This document shows positions 13,313 through 25,800 of a DNA stretch of 64,000 bases, piece after piece (within the stretch, counting starts at the first letter, position 1; every line of letters starts with the position of its first letter). Position numbers and translations under genes: made by a program. The DNA comes from Dirofilaria immitis (Eukaryota > Nematoda > Chromadorea > Rhabditida > Onchocercidae), in the NCBI GenBank assembly GCA_024305405.1, contig JAKNDB010000109.1, positions 1-64,000 of the forward strand, in the 5' to 3' direction. The notes beneath the pieces were generated by a model, which was not told the DNA's origin, did not search any database, and saw only the letters and a list, made by a program, of their open reading frames with translations.

Positions 13313-15046
13313 TTATTATCAACATTATTTGATCTTATTGCTATTTGTTTAATTGATTTATTTACTACTACAATAACATTTAAACAATAATTGCCGCTAC
13401 AATTAAGTATTATTATTGTTCGTTTAAAGATAATTATTTCGCAATAATGATAAAACAAACAAACAAAAAAAAAAAAAGATGAAAGAAGAAAGAAAGAATT
13501 GAGGAAAAAAAAAATCATTTACTCAAATTACTTAACTATGCTAAATATTATTTACTATTACAATAAGACGATTAAAACAATAATTACTATTACAATTAGG
13601 CGCTCTACAAATGTTCGATTATTAAATATTTTAAGTTAAATTTTAGTATCAAAAAAAAAACAAAAGAATTTAAATTGAAATTTAATTACTAATTAAATGT
13701 TAATTAGCAATTAACATTTAACTAAAATATATTTTTCAGATATTTTAATTGTTTGATTTTATTTTATTTCCATTTTTTTCTATTTATTTTTCTTTCGATA
13801 AATTAAATTTATTTTTCTCTTTTTTTTTTTAATTTTAATTAAATAAATTAATTATGCAAATGAAATTATTTTTGGTAATTTGTATTTAATTTAATTGTTT
13901 AATTTAATTAAAATATAAAACAAAAAATTGAAATTAAATTTTGAAAATCATTTCATTTTAAAGATCAAAAAAGAAAAATAAGAAATTGATATTTTAATTC
14001 TATTTTAATTAAAGCCCAATTTAACTGTGATTTAATTGGATTTTAATTAGCGATTAAATTATCGGAATATTATGACATGAATGATAACAGATGTTGGATG
14101 GTAAAATTTAATTCCTTGATTTAATTAAAATTATAGTAAAGAGAAAAACATATGTTAAAAATTAAACATTTGAAATTTTGATAATTTGAAAAGAAAATTT
14201 AACTTATCAAAAATACTTCTCGACCAATAAATTTGAGCTTTTATAATAATTAAACTTAAAGTTTCGTTCTGAAAACTATTAAGGGATTAGTGAAAATTAT
14301 AAAATCAAAAAAAAAAAACGAAATCTCGATCAAAATTTCAGAAGCTGAAAAGTTTAAAAATATGTTAAAATTAAAAAAAGAAAATTGACAAATTTGAATG
14401 AGAAAAAATCAACAAATACATAATCATTAATCTTTAAATAGTAGCCGAATAGAACTGAGCTGTTGATAATATGATAATATTAAAATTCGCATATGATATG
14501 ATCTGATCAGATATGATATGATATGATATAGAATAATTGAAATAGTAATAAATTTCATATAAATCAGCCTTTTATTTCTGAAATGAAATTTTGATTCAAA
14601 TAACAATTTCAACTTTTTTTCGTCCTTTCGTACTTGTAAATTATTTATCAATCTTGAATTAACTATATTAAAATAAATAGCAAATGATAATGATAATAAT
14701 AATAACAATAATAATAATTTCAAAGAGAATGATAAGTCCATTTAAATTAAATTTTGAAAAAACAAAAAAAGAGCAAGATAATATGATTAAGCAAAAATGA
14801 TAAGATTAGATAACAAATAATTATTATTATTAGGTAACGAATAATTATTATCACTATTCGAATAATTGTATTATTGTATATTCATATTATCATTATCATT
14901 TATTATTAAGCATTTCGATAAAAAATGATAATCCATAATTAAATTAAATTTTGAAAAATAAACAAACAAAAAAAAACGATAATGTGATTAATCGAAAATA
15001 AAGTACAAGATAACAAATATAACTAACTATTATCTATTATCATTAT

Positions 15047-15210
15047 CCATTAACTATTATCATTAATGTTATCAAATAATGATTATAATATTGCTTAACT
15101 ATTATCCATTAACTATTATCATTAATGTTATCAAATAATGATTATAATATTGCTTAACTATTATCCATTAACTATTATCATTAATGTTATCAAATAATGA
15201 TTATAATGTT
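15047..15210. repeat. 59-bp tandem repeat, about 2.8 copies
   Basis: The unit beginning CCATTAACTATTATCATTAA starts at 15047, 15106 and 15165, an exact 59-base period with nearly identical units. This points to recent expansion. Confidence 0.9.
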
Positions 15211-15754
15211 GCATATTTATTTATACGAAAATAAACAACTCAACTAAACAATAAACTGAATGAAATGAGAAAAAGAAAATAAACAAAAAATAAGTTTAAT
15301 AAATTAAAATAACATTTTATTTTAATCAAATGATAACAACTCTTGATCCTATAACAACTCTCGATCCTATAACAACTCTCGATCATATTTCATCGAGTTC
15401 ATCGAGTGGAAAAACAAAAAACAAAAACAAAACAAAACGAAAAAAAATTGGTGATATTCCTTTCTCGACCCCAAAATGCAATTTGGGTAAGTAAATATGA
15501 GGCGCCAGAAATTAATTTATTACGAACTCCGCCCTAATAAGATTTTATATACCCATATTTTCGGTTATCCTAATTTTATTATCGATTTTTTTTTCTTTTT
15601 TTCTTCCTTTTTTTCTCGAGAATGATAAATTATTATTTTCCATTGAAAAATTCGTAATCAATTTATTTGATTAAATAATCAGTTAATTGATTAAATTTTA
15701 TATTAAACATTAATAAGCAATAGATTTTAGATGATTTCCAATTAACGATTAACA

Positions 15755-15946
15755 TCATTTATATTCCGATATAACCTTTAACCGCACTTCCACACCATAT
15801 TTACAATAATAAATCATTGGATTCGATTCTGAGAAATTGATTCGTAGAAATTGGTATTCAGGCGTAATCTTTGACCTCGTGTCACATATGTTTGCTATTT
15901 GCTTCGGGAAAAAAAAATGAATGAATGAAGCTAATAATTTGGCCAC
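15755..15946 (-). CDS. possible isolated exon, unknown protein
   Basis: The minus-strand frame has balanced composition (ICDTRSKITPEYQFLRI, then SNPMIYYCKYGVEVRL), unlike the surrounding repeat-derived frames. A GTTATATC donor follows VEVRLK at about 15776, and the upstream part (FIHFFFP) looks intronic. No family is recognised and no partner exon is visible within several kb. It may be an exon of an unseen gene or chance. Confidence 0.2.
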   Translation of the reverse strand: MAKLLASFIHFFFPKQIANICDTRSKITPEYQFLRINFSESNPMIYYCKYGVEVRLKVISEYK

Positions 15947-16708
15947 ATTAATAACAATAATAATAATAACAATTACAATAATAATGATAACAATGGCGAT
16001 AATAATTATGATAATAGTAGTAATAATGATAATGATAATGGCATTATTAATATTAATTGCAACAATTGATGATAATTATAATTGATAGTGATAATAGAAT
16101 AATGATAATTTATCGTTGTCTTGTATGTTACAGATGAATACAAAGTTATCATGAAATTATCATAATTCGTCATATTAATGTTATCAATTTTCATCACTTA
16201 ACACTTCAAAACTTAGTTTATTCAATCAGTGATAAAAGTTTTGCTTTTATTTATCGCTATAATTATTAATGATTTAAGTATTTTTATTATTAGTATAAAA
16301 TTAAACATTAAATATTTGTTTTGATTTCAGTTCATTGTTATGCTTTTCAAATTAGATAATTCATTATTAATTTATTATTTTATTAATGATTATTTAACTA
16401 CTATATCTTAAATTTAATTCTTTTAAAAATACAAACTATAAAAATAAATCTTATATTTTAATTTTACTAATACTAAATTAATTTTACAGTAATCTCTTTT
16501 TCTTTGCATCATAAATTAATATATTATTCATTATTACGATTATTGATTAATCAATTAATAATTGTTTAATTAATCATTTTATTTTCAATTTAACTTTTTA
16601 TTTCATCATTTTAAACAAAATACTTTATACGGTAAGATATTTTAAAATACTAATTTACTAATACTAAATTAATTTTATCATATCTGATTAATTAAAATAT
16701 GATAAAAT

Positions 16709-16731
16709 CTCTCTCTCTCTCTCTCTCTCTC
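16709..16731. repeat. (TC)n microsatellite
   Basis: Perfect TC dinucleotide run. Confidence 0.9.
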
Positions 16732-17717
16732 CGTCTTTCTTTCTCTCTTACTCTCGACATGCTGAATAAATCAAGCGTTAATTTCTCTTTTTTTTTTTTT
16801 TTAACGTCTTAATACGTTTATAAAAATTAGCATAAGTTTGATAAATTTATGCATAAACGTAAATTTAACGGATATACGTCGTCGATACATATATACGTAC
16901 ATTATTTATATATATATATTTGATATATTATTTATTCATTAGCACACACATACGTATTTCATACGAAAATTATTCATGCGTTAAGTTGATTTTCCTTCAT
17001 TTCATTACTTACGCACTAATTTTTCTTTTTTTTTTCTTCTTATGATTATTTATGCTACTACTATTTTATCAATAATTAATATAGGATGAATAAATATTTA
17101 GCTTGATTTATATTATGATAATATTTTGCTTTTATATATTGATTATATATATGTTATGCTATTCTATTACATTATATTTTAACGATATTTTTATCATCTA
17201 TATAATATATATATATATCGATTCATATGTTATACTATTCTATTATAGTATATCTCGAAAATATTTTATAGTATATATCGATTCATATAAATATTTCGTT
17301 GTTTACATTGATTCATATATTATAAATATTTCTATTCTATATATCAATTCATGTTATGCTAATCTATTTTACTATATCTTAGATGCTTTCTTAATTATTA
17401 TGAATATGTAAAATAATAATTTAAATTACGTAATTAAGGAAATGTTTATTTATTATTTTCATCCTTTGCTTGATGGTTTGAAAAAGAGAGAAAAAATTCT
17501 TTTTCTAAACTTTCTATATAAACTTGGCTATGCAAAACTTGGCCATACTATTTAAATAATTGTAACAGGAGAGAGGTAATCGTAAAATCAATATGCATAA
17601 TTGCAATATGAATAAAAAGGAAAAAAACCTTCTTTTATTTTCATTTTCAAAAAGTAAAAGCTCCAACTGCGCAGATTCAAAAATTAAAATACAATTTAAA
17701 AAAAAGAAAACAAATTT

Positions 17718-17720
<3 letters not shown>

Positions 17721-17759
<39 letters not shown>
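17721..17759. repeat. (TC)n microsatellite
   Basis: Perfect TC dinucleotide run of about 18 units. Confidence 0.9.
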
Positions 17760-17762
<3 letters not shown>

Positions 17763-18177
17763 TTACAATATGAAAAATGACAAAGTAAAAAAAAAGAATT
17801 ATAAGCTTATTTCTTCATGAAAACATTTGTAATGATTAAACAATAATAAAAGAGATTTTAAGAAAAAAAGGAAAACATTTAAGAAGAAGCGAAATGGCAG
17901 GTAGAATCTGTTGGCAAAAATATATTTGTTAACCAAAAAAAAAAACAACAAGATGAAATGAATCAAAAAAAAAAATGAATGATATGAGAAAGAAATAATC
18001 AAAGAAAAAAATTTTTTGAAATCAAAGCCTAAAATGAGGAGGAATGAGAAGAAAATAAAAAAAGAAAACAAAACAAACAACGAATTTTAATAGCATTTTC
18101 ATTCATTTCATTCAAGAAATGAATAAGAGAATTATTACAAATTCGAATATTTTAAGCATTTTTAAGGCACAATGAAT

Positions 18178-18446
18178 TTAAATAATAAAAATGATTGATA
18201 GAAGAATTGATAATATTCCAGAAATAATAATAAATAAACCAAATGTTAACAATAGCAAAGCACCACTGTTTGCATCTTCTGGCAGTTTTGTCTTTATAAT
18301 TGATGATCCCAATAATTGGTATCCGAGTAATATAAAGAAAAAAAAATAGTATGTTTTATAAGTAATGATAATGATAGTAATAGTGCAAACAATTAGCTGA
18401 GTAAGTGTAGAAAGACAATAAAAAAGAGGAAAATTTTTTCGAAGAA
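18178..18446 (-). CDS. orphan terminal exon of a multi-span membrane protein
   Basis: Behind an acceptor (AATCTCACAG|TT) the minus strand stays open for about 89 codons to TAA at 18178. The predicted protein has three hydrophobic spans separated by polar turns. The last part runs ILLGYQLLGSSIIK, then TKLPEDANSGALLLLTFG, then a long Ile/Leu helix. The polar turn between the hydrophobic stretches is not what A/T homopolymers produce by chance. There is no ATG, so it would be the last exon of a gene whose other exons are upstream, inside or beyond the laminin gene, or an alternative downstream exon. No family is recognised. It starts about 400 bp past the laminin stop, on the same strand. Confidence 0.35.
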
Positions 18447-18844
18447 CTGTGAGATTTTATGAGAGCATACAAATACACATATATATCATCGACTACATTA
18501 AATAAGTAACAAAATGCTTATTTAAAATTACTATTCTTTTTCATTTTGCTTATTACATGCGAAATAATTAAACAAAAGATTAATGTAGTTGGGAAGGCTT
18601 TAAATTTCATTTAGCAATCATCCTATATAATTGTCATAATGCGAGACACGCGTACATTGCATTAGCGGATAGTCAGAATTAACAGGAAATTTTAAAAATT
18701 GATTAAAAATTTTCAGTGATTTTTAAAATTTTTTGAACTTTTTTGGCATCGTTTCTACTTGAGTTGTAGATTGATAAGTGACCACTGCATTTAAATATGA
18801 GAACCAAAGTGATAAGAGAAAAACATGGCTATAACTGGGTACAT

Positions 18845-21800
18845 CTAAATGTCGCATGTTGAATAGTATTCGATCTGCTTATGTACCTGAGCAGTGACCG
18901 TATCAATTCTCGAATGAAGCTCAGTCAGTTCACGATTGTAATCTGCCAAGCGTACGTCAAATGCATCCATATTAGCGGAGAGTTCTGTAGAATAAAGAGT
19001 TTATTCAAGTTCATCTTGCATTGACGACACAGTGGTTTTTTCTTTCACAATTCGAACCTAGTATACATAAGTGATTGCATTTCAGTATAAAATAAGCAAA
19101 ATAGATTAATCGATGTAACATACGCGAAATGTCGCTACGATGTCGTTGTGTCTTATGCAAAAGCTGTGTTGCTCGTTTACGCAGTTCTTCAGCTCTTGCT
19201 TGAGGTAATTCATTACCAATATTTTGCGACGATAGAAGCTCTTTAGCTTTTTCAAATGAAATCTAAAAATGATCAACAGATGAGCAAAGAGATCGCATAT
19301 ATTATATTTATATAATTTCTATAATTTCTTTTCCACAATAACCAATAAACAGAAAATGCAAACTATTCATTACATCCTTCTAAATGGAATACATCCTTGT
19401 TCAGACTGACTCCTTGAAATATCATCCCTTTTTAAGTTACAATAAGAAATTACCCCGTTTTTATGAAATATGTTCAATCATTTCGCAAAGAAAATCGAAT
19501 TCATTATTTCTATTGGAAATTTTAAAACAAAAATTACTGCGAGTTGTTCGTTGGCTGCTTCAGCAAATTCTGCTTGACGTATGGCTTTATCAGCAGCTTC
19601 ATATGCATACTTCGTATCTTCGGATATCGATAAATACTGAACATTAATGTCCTTCATATCGCCCTCCAGTTTTATTAATGATTCATTTGTTTTTGCCGCC
19701 GATGCTTCCGCAAGTAGTAACTCATCGGTTGCACTATTCAAATCATCCCTAAATCATAAAATAATTTGATTTAAGGTTACAAAAAATTGCTGATTTAATA
19801 GCTCACATTGTGTCATTAATAAAAATTCGTTTAAAAAAAAACCAACCGAGCTTCTGTAATTTGCTGTGTTGCATTTTTATTGCATCTTTAGCTACTTCTT
19901 GCGCAGTACCAGCTCTTTGTAAGGCTTCGCGTACTACCGTTGTAGTGTTTCTGCAACAGAACTTTTAATGCTGCAATTAATATGATCTTATAATCATATG
20001 CCAGCTCCAAATGGGAAAAAAATTTATATTTTAAATTTATGAGATAACTAATCAAAAGATATTCTCAATGTTTTATTTAGCCCACAAATATAATTACTAT
20101 ACTTACTTGATCTCAGCTGCACGCATACTTGCTAATTCTGCAGATTTTTGCAAAGCTTCGGCAATTGTTTTATTACCTCGTGTTTCATTCAAAATAATAT
20201 CAATATTTTTAATATTTAGCAGTCTTTCGCGAACCTAAAGAAAGGTAAAGAAAATATCCGATAAGAAAAAAATTCCCATATTAGCACACCGAAAATATAT
20301 AACAATTAATTATAACTGGAAAATAATTTCATTATTTGATTTGAATTAACGTTAATTATGTTAACACAACAAGAATCAACCTGATTTGCCAATTCCTCAA
20401 TTTGGGCAGGTGTAAGAGATATTTTTGCCATTGTTATCTCTTCAGCTAAAGCTCGAATTTGTTCTGGACTAGACCTCTGACTGTTGTCGATAAATTCTTT
20501 CATTTGATCAAGAATTTCTTCCAGAGAAGCTCGAGTTTGATTTGCCTAAAAACGAAAAAAATTTGGTTTGAATAGATATTACAGTAGCTAATCTGTTTTA
20601 AAGGAAAAGATAAGAAATCTATCCTTAGTGCGTAAAAAAATTAGCAACCTGTCTAGCTGCTGCTTCAGCAATATCATGGCCATCCATAGCTTTGTTTTTT
20701 GTAATGAAAGTTTGCTGTAATATTTCTCGTATACGCGCAAGAACCTGAAAAAATAAGAAAAAGTACAGACCGGAATTATTGCAAAATTTGCAAATTTAAG
20801 AAAAGTTCATAATTCACTGACTAATTTTATAACACAGAAAAATCGACATTATTACTCCAATATACATAATTCCTAAGACTAACCAATCGTACGGTTTAAC
20901 TCTTCCCTTGGTACATATCGAAAAATAGCATTTTGAAAAAGGGTTAAATACCAGTAGTGAAAATGCTTTTCATTTAATTTTTCATTCCTTCATACTAAAA
21001 TCAAGCAGAAAAATGATAGATTACAAACTTCTTCTGCTTCTTTCTGCTTTTCATCCAACTTTTGGTCGGCTTCGTCGGTGAATTTTTCGCCATTTCGGCT
21101 TTACTCACAGAACCCGAAAGGCATGATCGTCCACCACAATGACCACAAGCTCCTGGTCCACCACACAGTTCGTCACATGGAGCTGATTCGGCACCACAAA
21201 CATCCCTATTCAATATTGGCAATACGGTTTGGAAATTCGCCAACTAAAAAATGTTCAACAAATACTTTCCGCAAAATTAAAGAAGTATAAATAGTTTTCC
21301 AAACAAAAAATTGAAAAAGTAACAATGACGAATTATTTACAGAATTCAACGCAAATATATTGTACGTATGAAGATGTTGTTGTCAATTTTTCTTGTTAAA
21401 TTTGGTTATTTCGGCTATTTCAAGAAAATGAATGTCTCATAAAATTACTACACAGACCTGTTTATCAATTCGCTCCAGAGCCATTTCATTTTCACTGAAT
21501 TGTTTCTCAAAATCAAGCTGATTATTATCTAACAATTGTATCGCTTCCTGTCTATTACTTTCAGCACTGGTAATTTTGAATCTGCTTGATCGGTGCGTAG
21601 CTTCGCAGCAGATGATTTTTCTGCTGATTCTCGAGTAATATTATATGCACCCTGAGAGTATAAAAATTAATTATACATAAACAACCTTTAATAATTTCTA
21701 TCTCTCTAATTTCAACGTTTTTATTTTTCCCAAGTAAAATCAATAAACAACAAGAAACAAACCAAAGGAAAATATCCCTAAATTCATTATTTTAGAACAA

Positions 21801-22800
21801 GAATACTCTTTCAAACTTCGTAGAACCCAAATTAAAAAATAATGAAATATGAAATAAAAATATGTAGCAACTTTCCAAACAAAACTGAATTGGATGGCTA
21901 TTACCTGCACGTCAGCCACTCGTAACAATGTTGCGTTCTCTTGAAATTCTTGCGATTTCTGTGAAAGTTTGTCAGCTTCTTCGATTAAAGATTTCAATTC
22001 CAAATCAGCTCCATCAACATTACTTGAAATTTCCGTTATACGTCCCCCGACACCGTTCAACAATTCCTTTTTCGTATTAATCTGTAATGAAATAAAACTC
22101 AACAATTTAAAATGGCAAAATTCATTTGATTTTCCTTTCAATTTATGTATTTCATCGTACAAAAAATCATGTCACTACAAATAAGCGAACCAAAACAAAA
22201 ACTAAATAAGCATATAGTGTTGGAGAAATACATTCTGTCGAAGTTTATCAACTTCATTTTGCAATTCAGTGATGTCATTCTGTGTTATATTTGCTGATTC
22301 CAGCTGCGTCTTTAAATCTGTCAGAGTGTTTTCCATCTTCTCAAATTCATCATCATAAACAGAGGCCACGCCTGTATCCTCCACATTCTTGGCTGTTTCT
22401 GAAAATTTAAAAATCACTTTTAAAAAGAGATGGAAATTAGTTTAATTACAAAACTGTGATTTAAAATTGAACTCAAAAACTCATCATCATAGTCATGGTG
22501 TTTTTCTCACATCATTGCAAACAGTTCTTAGTTCTTATCACGAAGAAAATTTATTTTATACATAAAGATTATTTTGTATCAAAAACATCTATTTATCATT
22601 TTTTGTTATCATAATGTACAGTCATCATTAAGCATCTATATATCAAATCAAACACAGAAATTTTGTTATCGCTTACCACTTGAAAGTTTTGTTATCAGTA
22701 AGAAATTTTTAATATATAACAAAAAATTTACCAATCAAAACTTCGACTTGATTCTTCAAATTTTGAATGCTTTCATCCCAGTTTTGGAAACATTCACCAC
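18845..22800 (-). other. laminin coiled-coil domain
   Basis: From [15 protein letters not shown] onward the protein is a continuous heptad coil with no cysteines except the knob. It ends with 57 residues that align gap-free with the end of human beta1, finishing at the conserved STC. The last intron runs 18985-19123. Three frame breaks lie in the coil: 21574-21577, 21083-21087 and 19874-19878. Confidence 0.92.
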
Positions 22801-25800
22801 AAGTTTCACAATGTGGCCACTGGCCCGTATATCCTCGAGCGCACATGTTACATAATGGTCCTGGAACACTTGACCTGTCAGCAACAAATAAACCTTATTT
22901 GTTCAAAAAACAGCTTAAACTAACCAAAATTAGTATAAATTCTAAAACCAAGTATAGTTATGATTAAATTTAATCAGCAGAAAATTAAAAAAATCAGCTT
23001 ACCTCCTGAGCCAGGTAAACAAATGCATGATCCATCATTACGATTGCATTGCTGGGTAGCTGAGCCAATTCGATCGCATTCACATTTGCGACATTCACCA
23101 GTTGTTGGATCACCCCAGTGATAATCCTCACAATCCGAGCTGTAAGAATATGAAAATCATCGCAAGAACATACTTCATAAATCCATAAAATAAGTTTTAA
23201 AAAAATCGTTAACATTTACCATGTACGTCCTCCTCTCCCGGGCTTGCAATAACATCGGCCATCCAGTTCATTACACTGTAATTGAGGCATACCGTCATCA
23301 CTAAGAATAACACCTGTAGGATCGCATCCACATGATTCACAGCCTTTTGCTGGAAATCAAAGTAATTAACGATATACCAATTTGTTATTTGATATAGAAA
23401 CTGCATTAAATGAATGTTTTTTTGTTTTTCTTGTTTGTGTGTTTTTGTAATGATGGACAAACAAATAAATAAGCAAATCCGAATAATAATAATAATAAGT
23501 AATAAAAGTATTTAAGTAAATGCGTTACCACTAGCCAAATCGAAATGATGCGGTGCACATAAGTCACACGTTATTCCTACAACATTTGGCAAACATGGGC
23601 ATTGGCCACTAACACGATCACATGCTCCAGCCGTTTTGTTTGTTCCCAAATCGTTACAAACACACCTGTACAAACAATCCTTAATTGATCAGCTAATTCC
23701 ATCAATATAATAAAACCAAAACAGTGAATTGATTGACTGAACAGTCATAAACAACCGCTGCTGATGAATCAAATTTTTTGGGATTCAATTTCATTCTACA
23801 TTTCCTATGGTATGGATAATATTTTAAAGTACTACTGATCAAGTACTCACTGTAGGGTTTAATATAAAGAAAACAAAAACACATAAATCAAACAAAGTTC
23901 TTATTTATTTACACTGAATGTAAAAATAAAAATTTATCAAATTTTATCCTCTATATAAGAACTAATGTTATGTAACTATAAAACAAGAACTCAAAAAAAT
24001 TCAAACTAAACTTCGAACTGAATTTGAATGAACAATTTTAATTAATTTTTACTTTTGACAACTTCGTATCTTCGCATCACCATAATAACCTTCGACGCAA
24101 TCTTCACACTGTACACCTTCCGTATTGTGAAGACATTTGATACAATCGCCAGTAACTGGATCACAGCTTCCCTCCACATTCACATCAATGTTACCATTAC
24201 AGTCACACGGTTCGCAAGTCCCACCTAACTCGTTCGGATTTCCCCAATGATTTATTGCGCATGAAGAACACCGTTCACCGGTATATCCCGTCCTAAAATA
24301 AAACTGCTAACATATTCATAGTACAAATTGGGAATGCAATTTGCAAAATCAGCTTAAATATACCTGCAGTTACAAACTACATCAGGAGCTTCAGAATGTT
24401 CACTTGGACGAAGATAGCATGTATCTGCATGTTGAAAACCGCTATCGAGACCACCAGGACAAGGACATGGCTTACATGGCAAATTGATACCAAGTCGTGG
24501 ATCACCATAATAACCATCCTAAAAAATCGGTATCGGTAAAAATGCAATCTGCTTACAAACAAAAATAAGGCAGTCGGATGTGCCAAAATTTACATAATGT
24601 TTGACAAAAATAAATATATCAGCGTATCAGCTAGATAACTTGCTTGGAGAATTAAAAGTGTGCATATTATAAACGAAATAGAACAACTATCCCTATAGCG
24701 TAAGAATTTTATTTTTCAAAACATACTTGAAATGTCCAATGTAAGTAAATATGAGAAATTTTCGCTTTATTAAGTCTACATTACAATTTCGTTACCTTGC
24801 AACGGTCGCAATAGTAACCATCAGTAAGATCAAGACAATCAATGCAAGCTCCAGTTTTCTGGTCACATATGGAAGCATGATCATTGCACTGGCATACACG
24901 GCAATCTGGAAATGACCAAAATCCCGGCTGACACTGATTACATTGCCTAAAAATAAATGAAATTAACAACTTGTGATGAGAATAATTTCATACAAATAGA
25001 AAAGCTGGAAATAATAAACATAATGTTCTCAATATCTGATGAGTGAAGATGCTCCAGAACTATGAATGCTGAACATTAAGAACGAAATTTATTTCATTTT
25101 GGTTATGTAATAACCTCCTACTGCTAATTTTAAAGAATTCGAGAGTGCTGATTTTTGAGTATAAAACAATTTTTCAATAAAATGTAGGGGAAAGTATAAA
25201 AATCAGCACCTTCCCGTAATTCCACGTTCTCTGCAACTACACTGACCACTCTGTCGATTACAGTTGTTACTTAATGAGCCGACACTATCGCATTCACATG
25301 GCGTACAACCGGAAGGACCAAAACCATATGTTCCAACTGCGCATCGATCGCATCTAAAGCAAGAAGATTTTAGTTTAAACTAAATTTCCCAAATTTTCTC
25401 CGCTAACTTTATAAAAATTAAGTACAAATATTTTTTATATTTTCTCGAATATCAAAACATGAAAATGAAACATTATGTAGAACAACCCGAAAATATTGTA
25501 ACTGCTATTAAACAACAATTATAACAGTAATAATGGACAAACATAAGCCTGATTTCCGAATCGGAGGTTCATAAACTTCTAAAAAATTGAAATTTCAAAA
25601 TGAAATATCAAAAGAGATTAATCAACTACGAATTGATTTAACAAATATTTGACCTTCTTCCAACAACATTTGGTTTGCAATCGCATTGTCCACCTTTACC
25701 GGAGCATATTCCAGAAAGTGAACCCGTAGGGTCACATTCGCATTCCAAACTACGATTAAGTAACATTGCTGCAACAGGACAAATATAACGGACGCATACA

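Larger units (their letters stand above)
9187..18177. other. intergenic, repeat-rich, few or no genes
   Basis: Very A/T-rich sequence with microsatellites (listed separately). Open frames near 11.4, 13.0-13.5, 14.5, 16.1, 17.1 and 17.6-18.0 kb are low-complexity and rich in Phe, Leu, Ile, Cys or Val as expected from A/T runs and TG repeats. Only the segment at 15.8-15.9 kb has a residue composition resembling a protein. Confidence 0.6.

Noticed and set aside
15470..15500. Minus-strand TTACTTACCCAAATTG resembling the spliced-leader SL1 core
   Set aside because: The 22-base leader is not matched in full, and no leader-type donor context or Sm-site structure follows, so it is not called an SL RNA gene.
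18987..19075. Apparent extra laminin exon ([18 protein letters not shown] then an in-frame stop)
   Set aside because: Its frame does not join the upstream exon. Skipping it gives a 57-residue C-terminus that aligns without gaps to human beta1, so it is intron, and the laminin end is not truncated.
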